A stretch of DNA of 64,000 nt, taken from Mucilaginibacter sp. SJ. Lineage in GTDB: Bacteria > Bacteroidota > Bacteroidia > Sphingobacteriales > Sphingobacteriaceae. The stretch spans positions 6,510,001 through 6,574,000 of the forward strand of contig NZ_CP118631.1 in assembly GCF_028993635.1 (NCBI RefSeq). Direction: 5' to 3'. The notes below the pieces were generated by a model. The model did not search any database and had not been told where the DNA came from. It was given only the letters and a program-made list of their open reading frames with translations. Of the stretch, positions 39,433 through 48,828 are shown in pieces. A program made the translations under genes and the position numbers. The stretch's first letter is position 1. The number at the start of each line of letters is the position of its first letter.

Positions 39433-42156
39433 TTATTTTACGTTGTAGTGGATCACACTTCGGCCTATATTACCTTCGGCGTCAATTCCCTCAATTATAG
39501 CACGGTATGAGCCGCGCTGGTCGCTGTTAAAGAAGCTGATAGTTGCAGTGCCGGTTGCTTTATCGGTAATTACGTTAGGTTTCCAGTAAATAGTATTACG
39601 TAAATCGCCGCCAAGCGTGCCTGCTTTGGTTACATCATATTTAGGCGAGTAAAACTCTTTGGCCTTGGTATAGCCCTGCACTGCAAAAGTGATCACATTT
39701 TGTTTGGGGATAAGTTCCTGCAATTGTGCAAGTGTTATCTTTTGTTTTTTAACAACCTTTTTGTTAATCACCAGTACACCCTTGGTTTGGGTATTACGGT
39801 TAATGCCGCTTACCCCATCATTTAAAAAGATCTCCACAGATTCAACCTCGCTCGATGGGATGCTCGATAAAAAGTTGGCATCAACAGGCAGGCTGCCTAC
39901 ATATACCTGCACCGGGGTGCGGCCACCGGCATTGTAATCGCGGGTAACGTAAAAATTGTTGTCGATATAGGTAAGGCCCATTGCCATGGTTGATAAACAG
40001 TTTAACAACAAAGGGCAGCCCTGTAATTGCTGTGCAGATACTTCATGATCGGCCTGCATAGGTAAACCTGAAAAGGTGCCGTAATCAGCATGACTGGCTT
40101 TTTTTACGATCTTGGTTGATTTTACAACAACTTCCTTTATGGTGCGTGAGCTTTGATATTGCTTATAGCTGTTTTGTAAATAAGGACGGAAAGTACTGTC
40201 AATATTCAGGATCTCATCGGGGATATTGTTGTTTTTGCTCAGTTTTTGATAAGCTTCGCCATTAACCGATATGACCATGTTGCGTCCGTTAGGATTGTTA
40301 CGGGCACTCAGTGTAATTTTTGACGTATCCGGCACATTCACGTTTGAGAATTTAAAATTGCCCGACATATCGGTAATTGTTTCTGCCGAAAAGTTTTTAT
40401 CAGGAATAAGCAACCTTAAACTGCCTTTGGCTACCGGGAGGCCCGCATTGGTCCTCAATGTTCCTGTTACGTCAATGCCTTGCTCCGGCATTAGGTATAT
40501 AGGCGGATTTTTGTCGGCCAGTATATCCTCATAATCAAAACGACGGTAACCCTGGGTAAGCATCAAAATATCCAGGTTGGTCAGTTTTTCATCATCGGGT
40601 TTATTGAAATAATAGTTCGGTTTTTCGATGTAACCTTTCAGATCCGAGGTAAGCAGCATATTACTCAATATGGTTGATTCTGTATCTTCATTTGACGGTA
40701 CTGTACCATCATCAACAACAGCTACCGAAAAGCTGCCTTCGGCCGGGGTTGTATTGTTTTTTGCCGATACAGTGATCTTAACGTTGCCCCTTGTAGTGTA
40801 TGATGGTTTATCAGTTTTAAGGGCCAGGTTCATCTGGTCGTTATGCTGAATAAACACAATCCGCTCGCACAGAGCATATCCGCCAGATGAAAACAGCGTT
40901 ACCTGCACAATACCTGTGGGGAATTTACTTTTAGGGATATTGGCCGAATAAACCGTGCTTTGTAGTACAGTTTGCGCCGCATAGTAAATAACACCGCCGC
41001 TTTGCGCCACCAGGTAAAAACTTTTGTTTTGTTTGCGCTGAAAAAACAAATCGTTAGCCGATATTTTTACGGTGAGGTTAGTAGGATCATTGTTGTAAAC
41101 GGCAATGTTGATCCCCATAGACTGCACGCGCGGCAGGTTATAGGTAGCCTGTGATCCATCGGGGAAAGTAATGTTTGCTTTGTACGATCTTTCGATATCG
41201 GGAGTAATAGCGAAGATGCCCATCCCTAAATGGGCACTACTGATCTGGGCAACTTCGACGCCTTTATCATCAACAATAGTTCCTTTGATATCTACGCCCA
41301 GCCCGCTTGAGGCTATAGCCTTAAAAGCAACTTTTGTGCGGATTCCGTTGGTTAACTGCCCTCCTTCCGGAAAAAACTGCACATCATAGCCTTTAACGGC
41401 TGTACGCATAGAAAAGCTGCTGCTGATAGTTTTACGGTCGCCAACGTCAATGGAAGTAACCAGGATACCGCCGGTAATTACATCGGCCTGGCTTTCGGGC
41501 AGGTCAACCTGCAATACGCCTTTATCATCAGTAATACCGTGGCCTTTGCTTACAGGGTCGCCGTTTTTCATCAGCTGCCAGTTTACTTTTTTGTTGGCAT
41601 ACGGACTGTTATCAGGCCCTTTGTAAAGGATGGTGGCATCAACTTTAACACCTGTTCTTTTGCTTGAGCTTTTATAAGTGATGTTGGTGCGTACCTGGTT
41701 ATCTATGGCATTGCCAACATTAAAAGTATGGTCATAAAAATAATCCGGGTCGAAATTACGCATCCAGTTGGTGTAGCTGCGCAGGCGGTAAGCCCCCTGT
41801 TTGTAGGTATCGCCATTAAGCACAATGTTGCCGCTTGCAAACCCGTTGGTTACTGCAATGCGCTGACTCTCAACTACGGAATCGCGGTTGTTGATCAGGT
41901 CGACATATACTATGCGGCTCAGTGCCGATGGCTGGTGCTTTTCAATGGTTACATAGGCTTTAAACCAAATGGTATCGCCAACAGCGTAATAAGGTTTATC
42001 TGTATGCAGGTAAACTTTCTCGATAGGGTAGCTGCTGTTAAACTTGCTGGTTTTTTCAATTATGGTTGTTAGGGGGATGCTATCCTGCTGGGCAAAAACA
42101 GATGCGCCAAAAGCGGTTAGCAGGCATAATAGGAGTAAAAATCGACGTATGATCAT
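39433..42156 (-). CDS. large secreted protein with MG2-like and carboxypeptidase-regulatory-like domains
   Basis: 907 residues with a signal peptide (MIIRRFLLLLCLLTAFGASV, cleavage after FAQ). About residues 45-130 look like an alpha-2-macroglobulin MG2 domain (KVYLHTDKPYYAVGDTIWFK); a second such segment is KTDKPSYTTRGNVKITVSAK at about 450. Residues about 570-640 (GTLRTNAGLPVAKGSLRLLI) are a carboxypeptidase-regulatory-like fold, and about 700-790 resembles a TonB-receptor plug with VYVGSLPVDANFLSSIPSSE. This layout recurs in Bacteroidota outer-membrane-associated proteins of unknown role. No barrel follows. It is directly upstream of nothing on its strand except the terminator; the paralogous lipoprotein genes precede it. 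Confidence 0.8.
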   Translation of the reverse strand: MIIRRFLLLLCLLTAFGASVFAQQDSIPLTTIIEKTSKFNSSYPIEKVYLHTDKPYYAVGDTIWFKAYVTIEKHQPSALSRIVYVDLINNRDSVVESQRIAVTNGFASGNIVLNGDTYKQGAYRLRSYTNWMRNFDPDYFYDHTFNVGNAIDNQVRTNITYKSSSKRTGVKVDATILYKGPDNSPYANKKVNWQLMKNGDPVSKGHGITDDKGVLQVDLPESQADVITGGILVTSIDVGDRKTISSSFSMRTAVKGYDVQFFPEGGQLTNGIRTKVAFKAIASSGLGVDIKGTIVDDKGVEVAQISSAHLGMGIFAITPDIERSYKANITFPDGSQATYNLPRVQSMGINIAVYNNDPTNLTVKISANDLFFQRKQNKSFYLVAQSGGVIYYAAQTVLQSTVYSANIPKSKFPTGIVQVTLFSSGGYALCERIVFIQHNDQMNLALKTDKPSYTTRGNVKITVSAKNNTTPAEGSFSVAVVDDGTVPSNEDTESTILSNMLLTSDLKGYIEKPNYYFNKPDDEKLTNLDILMLTQGYRRFDYEDILADKNPPIYLMPEQGIDVTGTLRTNAGLPVAKGSLRLLIPDKNFSAETITDMSGNFKFSNVNVPDTSKITLSARNNPNGRNMVISVNGEAYQKLSKNNNIPDEILNIDSTFRPYLQNSYKQYQSSRTIKEVVVKSTKIVKKASHADYGTFSGLPMQADHEVSAQQLQGCPLLLNCLSTMAMGLTYIDNNFYVTRDYNAGGRTPVQVYVGSLPVDANFLSSIPSSEVESVEIFLNDGVSGINRNTQTKGVLVINKKVVKKQKITLAQLQELIPKQNVITFAVQGYTKAKEFYSPKYDVTKAGTLGGDLRNTIYWKPNVITDKATGTATISFFNSDQRGSYRAIIEGIDAEGNIGRSVIHYNVK

Positions 42157-42312
42157 CAATATAAGTTAAAGAAGTAACAGGGGCTAATATAAACATTTAG
42201 CCGTATTGCATTTTTTGCGGCCGTTTATTTAACACTTTTTTACAAATGCTTTTTAGCCGCTTGCGAAAGTTAAACGCTAAAAGCTATACGCTTATACAAA
42301 ATAGCACAATTG

Positions 42313-43275
42313 TTACTTGGCTGCAGTTTTGGCCTTGCCCTCAACATGCACGGAGACCATGCTTGCGTGAATGATGCCCAGGGTAGTACCAGGCTTTACA
42401 TTAAGGTAAAATTTAAAGTAGCTGTCCACAACGGCTTTTGATGTATGAATATAATCGGCTTCTCTTTCCTGGTCGCCGTTAAATCCGACAAGCGGCGCAC
42501 CGTAGTACAAACTGCCTTTATCATCAACATACATAGTGAAGGAAAAATAGAAATCCTTATAGGCATTTTTGATCACAATGTCGTAAGTAGGGTCGAGGTA
42601 GTCATCAGAGTTATCGAAATTATTAAGTATGTCCGGTTTGGTAGTGCGGCCAGACACGGTTACCAGCGGGCTTTTGCTGGTTATAATAGCCGGCTGTCTG
42701 GCTGCAAAAGCCTTGGTATAATCTGCAGTTGCTTTAGCGGCAAGCGAACGGATGAATACAGTATCGGCACGGCTTGGCCTTCTTAATGTAGCGGTATCGG
42801 TGTGCAAAACGTTTTTTACATAATTATCAGCAAAAAATCGCATGAACACCTTGGTGCCTTTAACATCAAGTGAATCCCCTTTCTGGATCAGGATTTCCAT
42901 GGTTATGCTGTCCTTATTGATTTGCCTTATCTTTAGCCATGAACGCGCTGCATTGAAGATGGAATCATAACCCCGGGTAAGCGGGAAATTAATAAATGCA
43001 TTTTTTGTTGGACTGAAAATGCTTATCGAATCGTCTGAAACAAATTTTAGCTTCCATTGCGGCTCCAGTTGATAACCGTATTCGTTAAACGAGAGGCCAT
43101 TTTTTTGACGCCTGGATACTTCGGAGTAGTTGATACCATTGTAAGGTTTAAAGGAGATCAGCTCTCTTTTCTTTTTACCTGAAGGGCTGCTGCCGCAACC
43201 CGAAATAAAGGCAGATATGATGATGAGCAGCCCAAATGCTGCAGTTTTTAACGTTTTACGATTGATAAGTAGCAT
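42313..43275 (-). CDS. lipoprotein, tandem paralogue 3
   Basis: 320 residues. Lipoprotein signal with Cys27 (IISAFISGCGSSPSGKKKRE). Shares with its two upstream neighbours GYQLEPQWK, FVSDDS, FINFPLTRGYDSIFN, FFADNY and KAFAARQP, the last also in the others. The conserved block and the C-terminal region (PGTTLGIIHASMVSVHVEGK) define a family I do not recognise. Envelope-anchored, function unknown. It is the most diverged of the three copies. Confidence 0.75.
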   Translation of the reverse strand: MLLINRKTLKTAAFGLLIIISAFISGCGSSPSGKKKRELISFKPYNGINYSEVSRRQKNGLSFNEYGYQLEPQWKLKFVSDDSISIFSPTKNAFINFPLTRGYDSIFNAARSWLKIRQINKDSITMEILIQKGDSLDVKGTKVFMRFFADNYVKNVLHTDTATLRRPSRADTVFIRSLAAKATADYTKAFAARQPAIITSKSPLVTVSGRTTKPDILNNFDNSDDYLDPTYDIVIKNAYKDFYFSFTMYVDDKGSLYYGAPLVGFNGDQEREADYIHTSKAVVDSYFKFYLNVKPGTTLGIIHASMVSVHVEGKAKTAAK

Positions 43276-43329
43276 TGCTGCTAAAGATATAGATAATTTG
43301 ATAAATGGCTAAAAAATGGACCGATATCA

Positions 43330-44268
43330 TTATAAGCCACTTTTGCCGGTAACGTTTACCGCAATCTCGCTGGTATGTACAACGCCAAGCGTACTGCCTG
43401 GCTTTACATCAAGATAAAACCTGAGGTAAGTTTCCATTACGGCTTTTGAAAGATGGGTGTTGCTTACCCTTTGAGTTTCTTCGAAAAATACCCGCAGGGG
43501 TTTACCATAATACATCCGCCCCATGGGGTCAACAAAAATTGAAAACGAATAGTAAAAGTTTGCATAGGCTTTATCAATGGTGATGTCAAACTCGGGTCGC
43601 ATATAGTCGGATGGGTTAAAATTGTTGAGCATGGTTGGCTCGGTATGGAGTTTTTTTATTTTTATCCGGTTGCTGCTGCTGCTAAGTTCAACCGGTTGGC
43701 GGGCTGCAAAGGCTTTTTTAATGTTTTTATTGGCCGCTTCGGCTAACTGCTTTATATATATCGAGTCTTTGCGGTTGGGGCTTTTACATTTGCTCAAATC
43801 GCCGTGAAGTGTGTTTTTAATATAATTATCGGCATAAAAAACCATATAAACCTTTGCGCCGCGGGTGTCAACCGAATCGCCATGGGCTTTAAGCATTTCG
43901 ATGATCATGCTATCCTTAGTCATGGTTTTAACTTTTAACCAGGCGCGGGCGGTATTAAAAACAGAATCATATCCGCGGGTAAGCGGAAAATTGATGAATT
44001 GTTTTTTAGCCGGGCTGTAGATACTGGCTGAATCATCGGAAACGAATTGCATTTTCCATTGCGGTTCTAATTGATAACCGGAGTTATTAAATGACAGCCC
44101 ATTATCTGATCTGCGCGCTATTTCTGTATAGCTGATACCTAATACAGTTTTAAACGAAATCAGGTCTTTTTCGCCATTGTGTTTAACAATATTACGTTGT
44201 TTGCAGCCCATGCAAAGCAAAGTCAAAACAAAGCAGGTTAATTTTGCTATAGGTTTGTTAGGTATCAT
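43330..44268 (-). CDS. lipoprotein, tandem paralogue 2
   Basis: 312 residues; signal MIPNKPIAKLTCFVLTLLCM with lipobox Cys22. Very similar along its length to paralogue 1 (for example KHNGEKDLISFK, GYQLEPQWKMQFVSDDSASI, INFPLTRGYDSVFNTARAWL, PGSTLGVVHTSEIAVNVTGK). Likely a recent duplicate; 73 nt separates it from paralogue 1's stop. Function unknown. Confidence 0.75.
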   Translation of the reverse strand: MIPNKPIAKLTCFVLTLLCMGCKQRNIVKHNGEKDLISFKTVLGISYTEIARRSDNGLSFNNSGYQLEPQWKMQFVSDDSASIYSPAKKQFINFPLTRGYDSVFNTARAWLKVKTMTKDSMIIEMLKAHGDSVDTRGAKVYMVFYADNYIKNTLHGDLSKCKSPNRKDSIYIKQLAEAANKNIKKAFAARQPVELSSSSNRIKIKKLHTEPTMLNNFNPSDYMRPEFDITIDKAYANFYYSFSIFVDPMGRMYYGKPLRVFFEETQRVSNTHLSKAVMETYLRFYLDVKPGSTLGVVHTSEIAVNVTGKSGL

Positions 44269-44341
44269 ATAGGTATTTGTTAAACATATGACTTATTATG
44301 AACGCTAAAATGAGGAGTTTACATACCCCCGTGACTTAAAT

Positions 44342-45283
44342 CTACACGCCCCGGTTTCCCGTAACATGAACGGCTATCTCGCTGGTATGCACTATACCAA
44401 GTGTTTTACCGGGAATAAAGTTTAGGTAGTATTTAAGGTAACTGTTCATTACCGCTGTAGAGAGGTGAATATAATTTTCCTCGTAGCTTTTTTCCGAAAA
44501 TGCCGTAAGGGGTTTTCCATAATGTATTTGCCCGGCCGGATCAATAAACATGGAGAATGAATAGTAAAAATTGCTGTAGGCTTTATCGATGGTAATATCA
44601 AACTCGGGGTTCATATAATCATAAGAAGTATCGAAGTTGTTAAGCATGGTTGGCTCTGTATGGCGTTTACTAAAAGTAACATGCGGGCTTTTGCTTTTAA
44701 GTTCGACGGGCTGCCGGGCGGCAAAGGCCTTGTTAACATTTTTGTTTGCGGCATCGGTTAACCATTGTATGTAAACAGAGTCTTTTTTGCTCGGGCTTTT
44801 GCATTTGCTTAAATCGCCGTGAAGTACATTGTTTATATACTTATCCGCATAAAAAACCATGTAAACTTTAGCGCCGCGCGTATCAACGGAATCAGCATAG
44901 GCCTTAAGCAATTCAATGATTATGCTGTCTTTTGTCATGGTTTTAACTTTGAGCCAGGTGCGGGCTGTATTAAAAATAGAGTCATAACCACGGGTAAGGG
45001 GGAAATTGATGAACTGCTTTTTGGTTGGGCTATAGATACAGGTAGAATCATTTGAAACAAATCGCATTTTCCATTCCGGTTCTAACTGGTAACCAAAATG
45101 GTTAAATGATAGCCCGTTTTCTGAACGCCGCGCAATTTCGGTATAGCTGATGCCAAAGACAGGTTTAAATGAGATCAGATCTTTTTCGCCGTCATGTTTA
45201 ACAATGTTGCGGTGTTTACAACCAAGGCAAAACAAAGTCAATACAATGCAGGTTAAATTTGTAAAAGGTTTAGCAATTAGCAT
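44342..45283 (-). CDS. lipoprotein, tandem paralogue 1
   Basis: 313 residues from ATG 45283 (MLIAKPFTNLTCIVLTLFCL, lipobox Cys22); the frame extends upstream to 45328 without signal-peptide logic, so the shorter start is used. Shows the same conserved blocks as paralogues 2 and 3: KHDGEKDLISFKPVFGISYT, GYQLEPEWKMRFVSND, INFPLTRGYDSIFNTARTWL and KTLGIVHTSEIAVHVTGNRG. The first gene of the tandem set; function unknown. Confidence 0.75.
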   Translation of the reverse strand: MLIAKPFTNLTCIVLTLFCLGCKHRNIVKHDGEKDLISFKPVFGISYTEIARRSENGLSFNHFGYQLEPEWKMRFVSNDSTCIYSPTKKQFINFPLTRGYDSIFNTARTWLKVKTMTKDSIIIELLKAYADSVDTRGAKVYMVFYADKYINNVLHGDLSKCKSPSKKDSVYIQWLTDAANKNVNKAFAARQPVELKSKSPHVTFSKRHTEPTMLNNFDTSYDYMNPEFDITIDKAYSNFYYSFSMFIDPAGQIHYGKPLTAFSEKSYEENYIHLSTAVMNSYLKYYLNFIPGKTLGIVHTSEIAVHVTGNRGV

Positions 45284-45369
45284 ATAGGTTCGATATATTA
45301 TAAATATATGATATTTACCAACGCCCAAATGTTAAATAATGCTAAAATTGCAAGTTGAGAATAAATCTG

Positions 45370-45837
45370 ATGGCAATTGAAATAGAACGTAAATTTTTGG
45401 TAGATCAGGAGAAATGGCAGCTGGTAACAAAGCCTGAGGCAATGCATTTCAGGCAGGGGTATATTTTTAGTGATGAAAAGAAAACAATAAGGGTACGGGT
45501 TACTGATACAGAAGCATATATCACTATAAAAGGAAGTACAGCAGGTTTTAGCCGGAGCGAGTTTGAATACACCATTCCCGCAGCCGATGGCATTCAATTG
45601 CTTGATAACTTTGCAGTCTCTGAACTGGAAAAATACCGCTACCGCATTACTTATACCGGTAAACTTTGGGAAGTTGACGAGTTTTTAGGCGATAACCAGG
45701 GTTTACTGATGGCCGAAATTGAGCTTGGCAGCGAGGATGAAAAGTTTGAACTGCCGCCATGGGTAACAACTGAGGTAACCGGCGATGATCGGTATTATAA
45801 TGCCAGATTAAGCGTTCATCCTTTTAAAAACTGGTAG
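45370..45837 (+). CDS. CYTH domain phosphatase-like protein
   Basis: 155 residues starting MAIEIERKFLVDQEKWQLVT. The EIERKFLV start is the ExExK signature of CYTH (triphosphate tunnel) proteins, followed by IRVRVTDTEAYITIKGS, YRYRITYTGKLWEVDEFLGD and GLLMAEIELGSEDE. Bacterial members hydrolyse inorganic triphosphate or act on nucleotide triphosphates with metal. The ATG at 45370 is used. Divergent from the lipoprotein paralogues. Confidence 0.92.
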   Translation: MAIEIERKFLVDQEKWQLVTKPEAMHFRQGYIFSDEKKTIRVRVTDTEAYITIKGSTAGFSRSEFEYTIPAADGIQLLDNFAVSELEKYRYRITYTGKLWEVDEFLGDNQGLLMAEIELGSEDEKFELPPWVTTEVTGDDRYYNARLSVHPFKNW

Positions 45838-45844
45838 CAACCTT

Positions 45845-46138
45845 TCAGGCACATTCCGGTAAGCCGAGCAGATAGTCGGGTTTGGATTCGTCGTAAACCG
45901 TTTTAACATACTTGTTTCCCTCGGGACAAATAGCAGGGATCAAACTGGTTTTATTGCCTTTGTCATCAATAATGTAAGCCTCACCATCCTCATGTTTTAT
46001 CCAGTCATAAAGTTTCGACCTTTCGGTAAGGCCTTTTACATTGATCCGCTCGTTGATCCATTCAAGTGAGTCGATGGCCACATAAGGGTTATCGTGCGGT
46101 GTGGTGTCGGTTTTTATAGATACTATACGTACTGCCAT
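45845..46138 (-). CDS. DUF3892 domain protein
   Basis: 97 residues (MAVRIVSIKTDTTPHDNPYV) with WINERINVKGLTERSKLYDW and AYIIDDKGNKTSLIPAICPE, matching the small DUF3892 family. Function unknown. Convergent with the CYTH gene, 7 nt between stops. Confidence 0.8.
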   Translation of the reverse strand: MAVRIVSIKTDTTPHDNPYVAIDSLEWINERINVKGLTERSKLYDWIKHEDGEAYIIDDKGNKTSLIPAICPEGNKYVKTVYDESKPDYLLGLPECA

Positions 46139-46402
46139 TGTATTAAATTGCATTAAACATTCAGGTGTGATAAAAATATGGCAAAAAACAATACCCCGAA
46201 ATAGGTATAATCACCCAATTTTCACTACGTAAAATTACCTATGGTATAAGTGCTGCCGCTTACTGCCTATATCCTTATTTGGCGAATAATGAAATGATTT
46301 GAGGATAGGGGTGTATTGCATATGCTTGTAAATAAGTATGTTGAAAGTAAAGTAGCACCCTGTAGGTGCGTGTTGCGTCTTTTTAAGAAAATTAAAATAG
46401 AT

Positions 46403-46447
46403 GTTGCGTAACCAAATGGTTTCATTTATATTTGTAACCGAACGGTT
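46403..46447 (+). promoter_or_regulatory. arsR promoter with two operator-like palindromes
   Basis: -33 GTTG (46403-46406), 20-nt spacer, -7 TATATTTG (46427-46434). Two 12-bp palindromes, AACCAAATGGTT (46410-46421) and AACCGAACGGTT (46436-46447), bracket the -7 element 26 bp centre to centre. Their position fits binding by the ArsR-family regulator encoded next, giving autorepression. Confidence 0.7.
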
Positions 46448-46468
46448 TTATGTTTCCGTTCTGTTACT

Positions 46469-46807
46469 ATGCGAAGAGATGTTTTCCAGGCCATTGCCGA
46501 CCCAACCCGCCGTGAGATCATTAACCTGCTGGCCAGCCGGCAAATGAACCTTAATGCCGTGGCCGATAATTTTGATATCAGCAGGCCGGCTGTATCCAAG
46601 CACATAAAAATATTAACCGAATGCGGGTTGCTCGTTATTAAGCAACAGGGGAGGGAACGCTATTGCCATGCCGATTTGAAACAGTTAAAGCAAGTTACAG
46701 ACTGGGCAGAGCAATACCGCCGGTTTTGGACGCAGAAGCTGGATGCCCTCGACGCTTTTTTAACCAACGAACAAAATACAGATAACCAAAAAAACAACAA
46801 ACTATGA
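46469..46807 (+). CDS. ArsR-family transcriptional regulator
   Basis: 112-residue winged-helix DNA-binding protein. MRRDVFQAIADPTRREIINL is the typical ArsR start, with the recognition helix region FDISRPAVSKHIKILTECG and the wing VIKQQGRERYCHADLKQL. The metal-binding cysteine motif of SmtB/ArsR (ELCVCDL) is absent. The group coupled to SRPBCC proteins usually lacks it and answers to other signals. The next gene's ATG overlaps its stop, so the two form an operon. Confidence 0.92.
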   Translation: MRRDVFQAIADPTRREIINLLASRQMNLNAVADNFDISRPAVSKHIKILTECGLLVIKQQGRERYCHADLKQLKQVTDWAEQYRRFWTQKLDALDAFLTNEQNTDNQKNNKL

Positions 46808-47229
46808 GCACACAACCATTTGTAATTGAACGCGTTTATTCAGCGCCCATTCAAAAGGTATGGGAAGCCATTACCGTTAAAGAAAAAATGAAAGAATGGT
46901 ATTTCGACCTTGCCGAATTTAAACCCGAGGTAGGATTTGAATTTGAATTTACGGCGGGAGATAACGATAATTTTCAATACCGTCACCTGTGCCGGGTAAC
47001 TAAAGTTGTTGAGGGTAAAACCATTGCTTATACCTGGCGATATGATGGCTACGAAGGCGATTCGGAAGTTACGTGGGAACTGTTCCCTGAAGGGAATGGT
47101 ACCAAATTAATCCTCACCCATAGCGGTCTGGAAACTTTCCCGCCGTTGGATTCCTTCAAAAAAGAAAATTTTGTTGCCGGTTGGACACATATTACGGGTA
47201 TTTCGCTTAAAGAGTACCTGGAAAAGTAA
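46804..47229 (+). CDS. SRPBCC (AHSA1-type) domain protein
   Basis: 141 residues. Helix-grip fold of the AHSA1/START-like group: FVIERVYSAPIQKVWEAITV, WYFDLAEFKPEVGFEFEFTA, TYRW-like strand IAYTWRYDGYEGDSEVTWEL and the C-terminal helix VAGWTHITGISLKEYLE. Such proteins bind hydrophobic ligands; ArsR-coupled pairs are common. The overlap with arsR (ATGA) points to coupled translation. Ligand unknown. Confidence 0.92.
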   Translation: MSTQPFVIERVYSAPIQKVWEAITVKEKMKEWYFDLAEFKPEVGFEFEFTAGDNDNFQYRHLCRVTKVVEGKTIAYTWRYDGYEGDSEVTWELFPEGNGTKLILTHSGLETFPPLDSFKKENFVAGWTHITGISLKEYLEK

Positions 47230-47239
47230 AAAACAACAA

Positions 47240-47262
47240 AGCCGGGCAAACGCCCGGCTTCA
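47240..47262 (+). terminator. terminator of the arsR-SRPBCC operon
   Basis: GCCGGGC AAAC GCCCGGC: perfect 7-bp stem with A-run before and TT after; moderate T-run. Confidence 0.75.
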
Positions 47263-47346
47263 TAATTAAAACAATATGATAAGGAGATTTCTACTTTGTG
47301 AGTTAAAAATAACTAACCTCTAATCTCAAACCTCCAATCTCTAACA

Positions 47347-48825
47347 TTAAAACACCTGGTCGAACTGGTTAACGGCATCTTTGCTTTCCAGTAAGGAGTG
47401 TCCCATTAAAAACTCGTCAACCTTACGGGCAGCTTCACGGCCTTCTGATATAGCCCAAACCACTAATGATTGTCCGCGGCGCATATCGCCTGCTGTAAAT
47501 ACTTTGCTTACATTGGTACGGTAAACACCTTCTTTAGCTTTAACGTTTTTACGGTCGTCAAGTTCTACACCAAGCTGGTTGATGAAAGTATCATGTTGTG
47601 GATGTAAAAAACCCATAGCCAGGAATACTCGCTGACAAGGTATCTCACGCTCCGAACCTTCAACCACATGGAATTTTACCGGGCGACCCATAAAGTCCTG
47701 CTCCCATTCAACATCAACTACTTTTAACGCGCGAAGGTTACCTTCTTCATCACCTAAAAACTCTAAGGTGTTAACACCCCAGAAACGGTCGGCACCTTCC
47801 TCGTGTGAGCTGGTAGTTTTCAGTACCATTGGGTAAGTAGGCCATGGCATATGCTGTGTACGCTGAGCCGGCGGCTGGAACATCACCTCAAATTGTTTGA
47901 TTGATGCAGCACCCTGACGGTTTGAAGTACCCACACAGTCCGACCCGGTATCACCGCCGCCAATTACCACTACGTCTTTACCGGTAGCTATAATATCTTC
48001 GGCAGTAACTTCAATATTGCTAACACGTTTGTTTTGCTGTTTCAGGAAATCCATTGCAAAATGGATGCCTTTTAACTCACGGCCCGGAATGTTAAGGTTA
48101 CGCGGAATAGTTGAACCGCCTGCTAAAATCACGGCATCGTTGTTACGTACCAGTTCATCAGCAGCTACGTTTACACCAACCTCGCTGTTGTATTTAAATA
48201 CAACGCCATCTTTTTCCATTACTTCAACGCGGCGCTCAACAACCCATTTTTCCAGTTTAAAATCAGGGATGCCATAGCGTAATAAACCACCTGCACGGTC
48301 ATCACGTTCGTAAACGGTAACGGTGTGGCCAACTTTCACCAATTGTGCAGCAGCGGCAAGACCCGCAGGGCCCGAACCTACAACGGCTACCTTTTTGCCC
48401 GTTTTAACAAGCGGTGCAGTTGGTTTTACAAGGTTTTTCTCATAAGCGATCTCGATGATGTGGCGCTCAATTTCCTCAATAGCAACAGGCGGCTTGTTGA
48501 TGCCTAACACACATGCAGATTCGCATGGGGCAGGGCAGATGCGGCCCGTAAACTCAGGGAAGTTATTAGTTGATGATAATATATGGTAAGCTTCTTCCCA
48601 GTTTTTACGATACACAGCGTCGTTAAACTCAGGAATGATATTACCAAGGGGGCATCCCGAATGGCAGAAAGGGATACCGCAATTCATACACCTGGCCGAT
48701 TGCTGGTTAAGCTTCTCTTCAGTATATAAATTCACAAATTCGTTATAGTTCTTAACGCGTTCAGCAGCCGGAACTTTTGATGGAAGTTCGCGATTAAACT
48801 CCTGAAATCCTGTAGGTTTTCCCAT
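47347..48825 (-). CDS. gltD: glutamate synthase small (beta) subunit
   Basis: 492-residue flavoprotein that passes electrons from NADPH to the large subunit. It has two N-terminal cysteine clusters, CMNCGIPFCHSGCPLGNIIP and ICPAPCESACVLGI (4Fe-4S), an FAD loop VAVVGSGPAGLAAAAQL (about residues 145-161) and an NADPH loop VVVIGGGDTGSDCVG (about 290-304). The last residues include the ATG motif FTAGDMRRGQSLVVWAI. It starts 3 nt after the gltB stop. Confidence 0.97.
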   Translation of the reverse strand: MGKPTGFQEFNRELPSKVPAAERVKNYNEFVNLYTEEKLNQQSARCMNCGIPFCHSGCPLGNIIPEFNDAVYRKNWEEAYHILSSTNNFPEFTGRICPAPCESACVLGINKPPVAIEEIERHIIEIAYEKNLVKPTAPLVKTGKKVAVVGSGPAGLAAAAQLVKVGHTVTVYERDDRAGGLLRYGIPDFKLEKWVVERRVEVMEKDGVVFKYNSEVGVNVAADELVRNNDAVILAGGSTIPRNLNIPGRELKGIHFAMDFLKQQNKRVSNIEVTAEDIIATGKDVVVIGGGDTGSDCVGTSNRQGAASIKQFEVMFQPPAQRTQHMPWPTYPMVLKTTSSHEEGADRFWGVNTLEFLGDEEGNLRALKVVDVEWEQDFMGRPVKFHVVEGSEREIPCQRVFLAMGFLHPQHDTFINQLGVELDDRKNVKAKEGVYRTNVSKVFTAGDMRRGQSLVVWAISEGREAARKVDEFLMGHSLLESKDAVNQFDQVF

Positions 48826-48828
48826 TTC

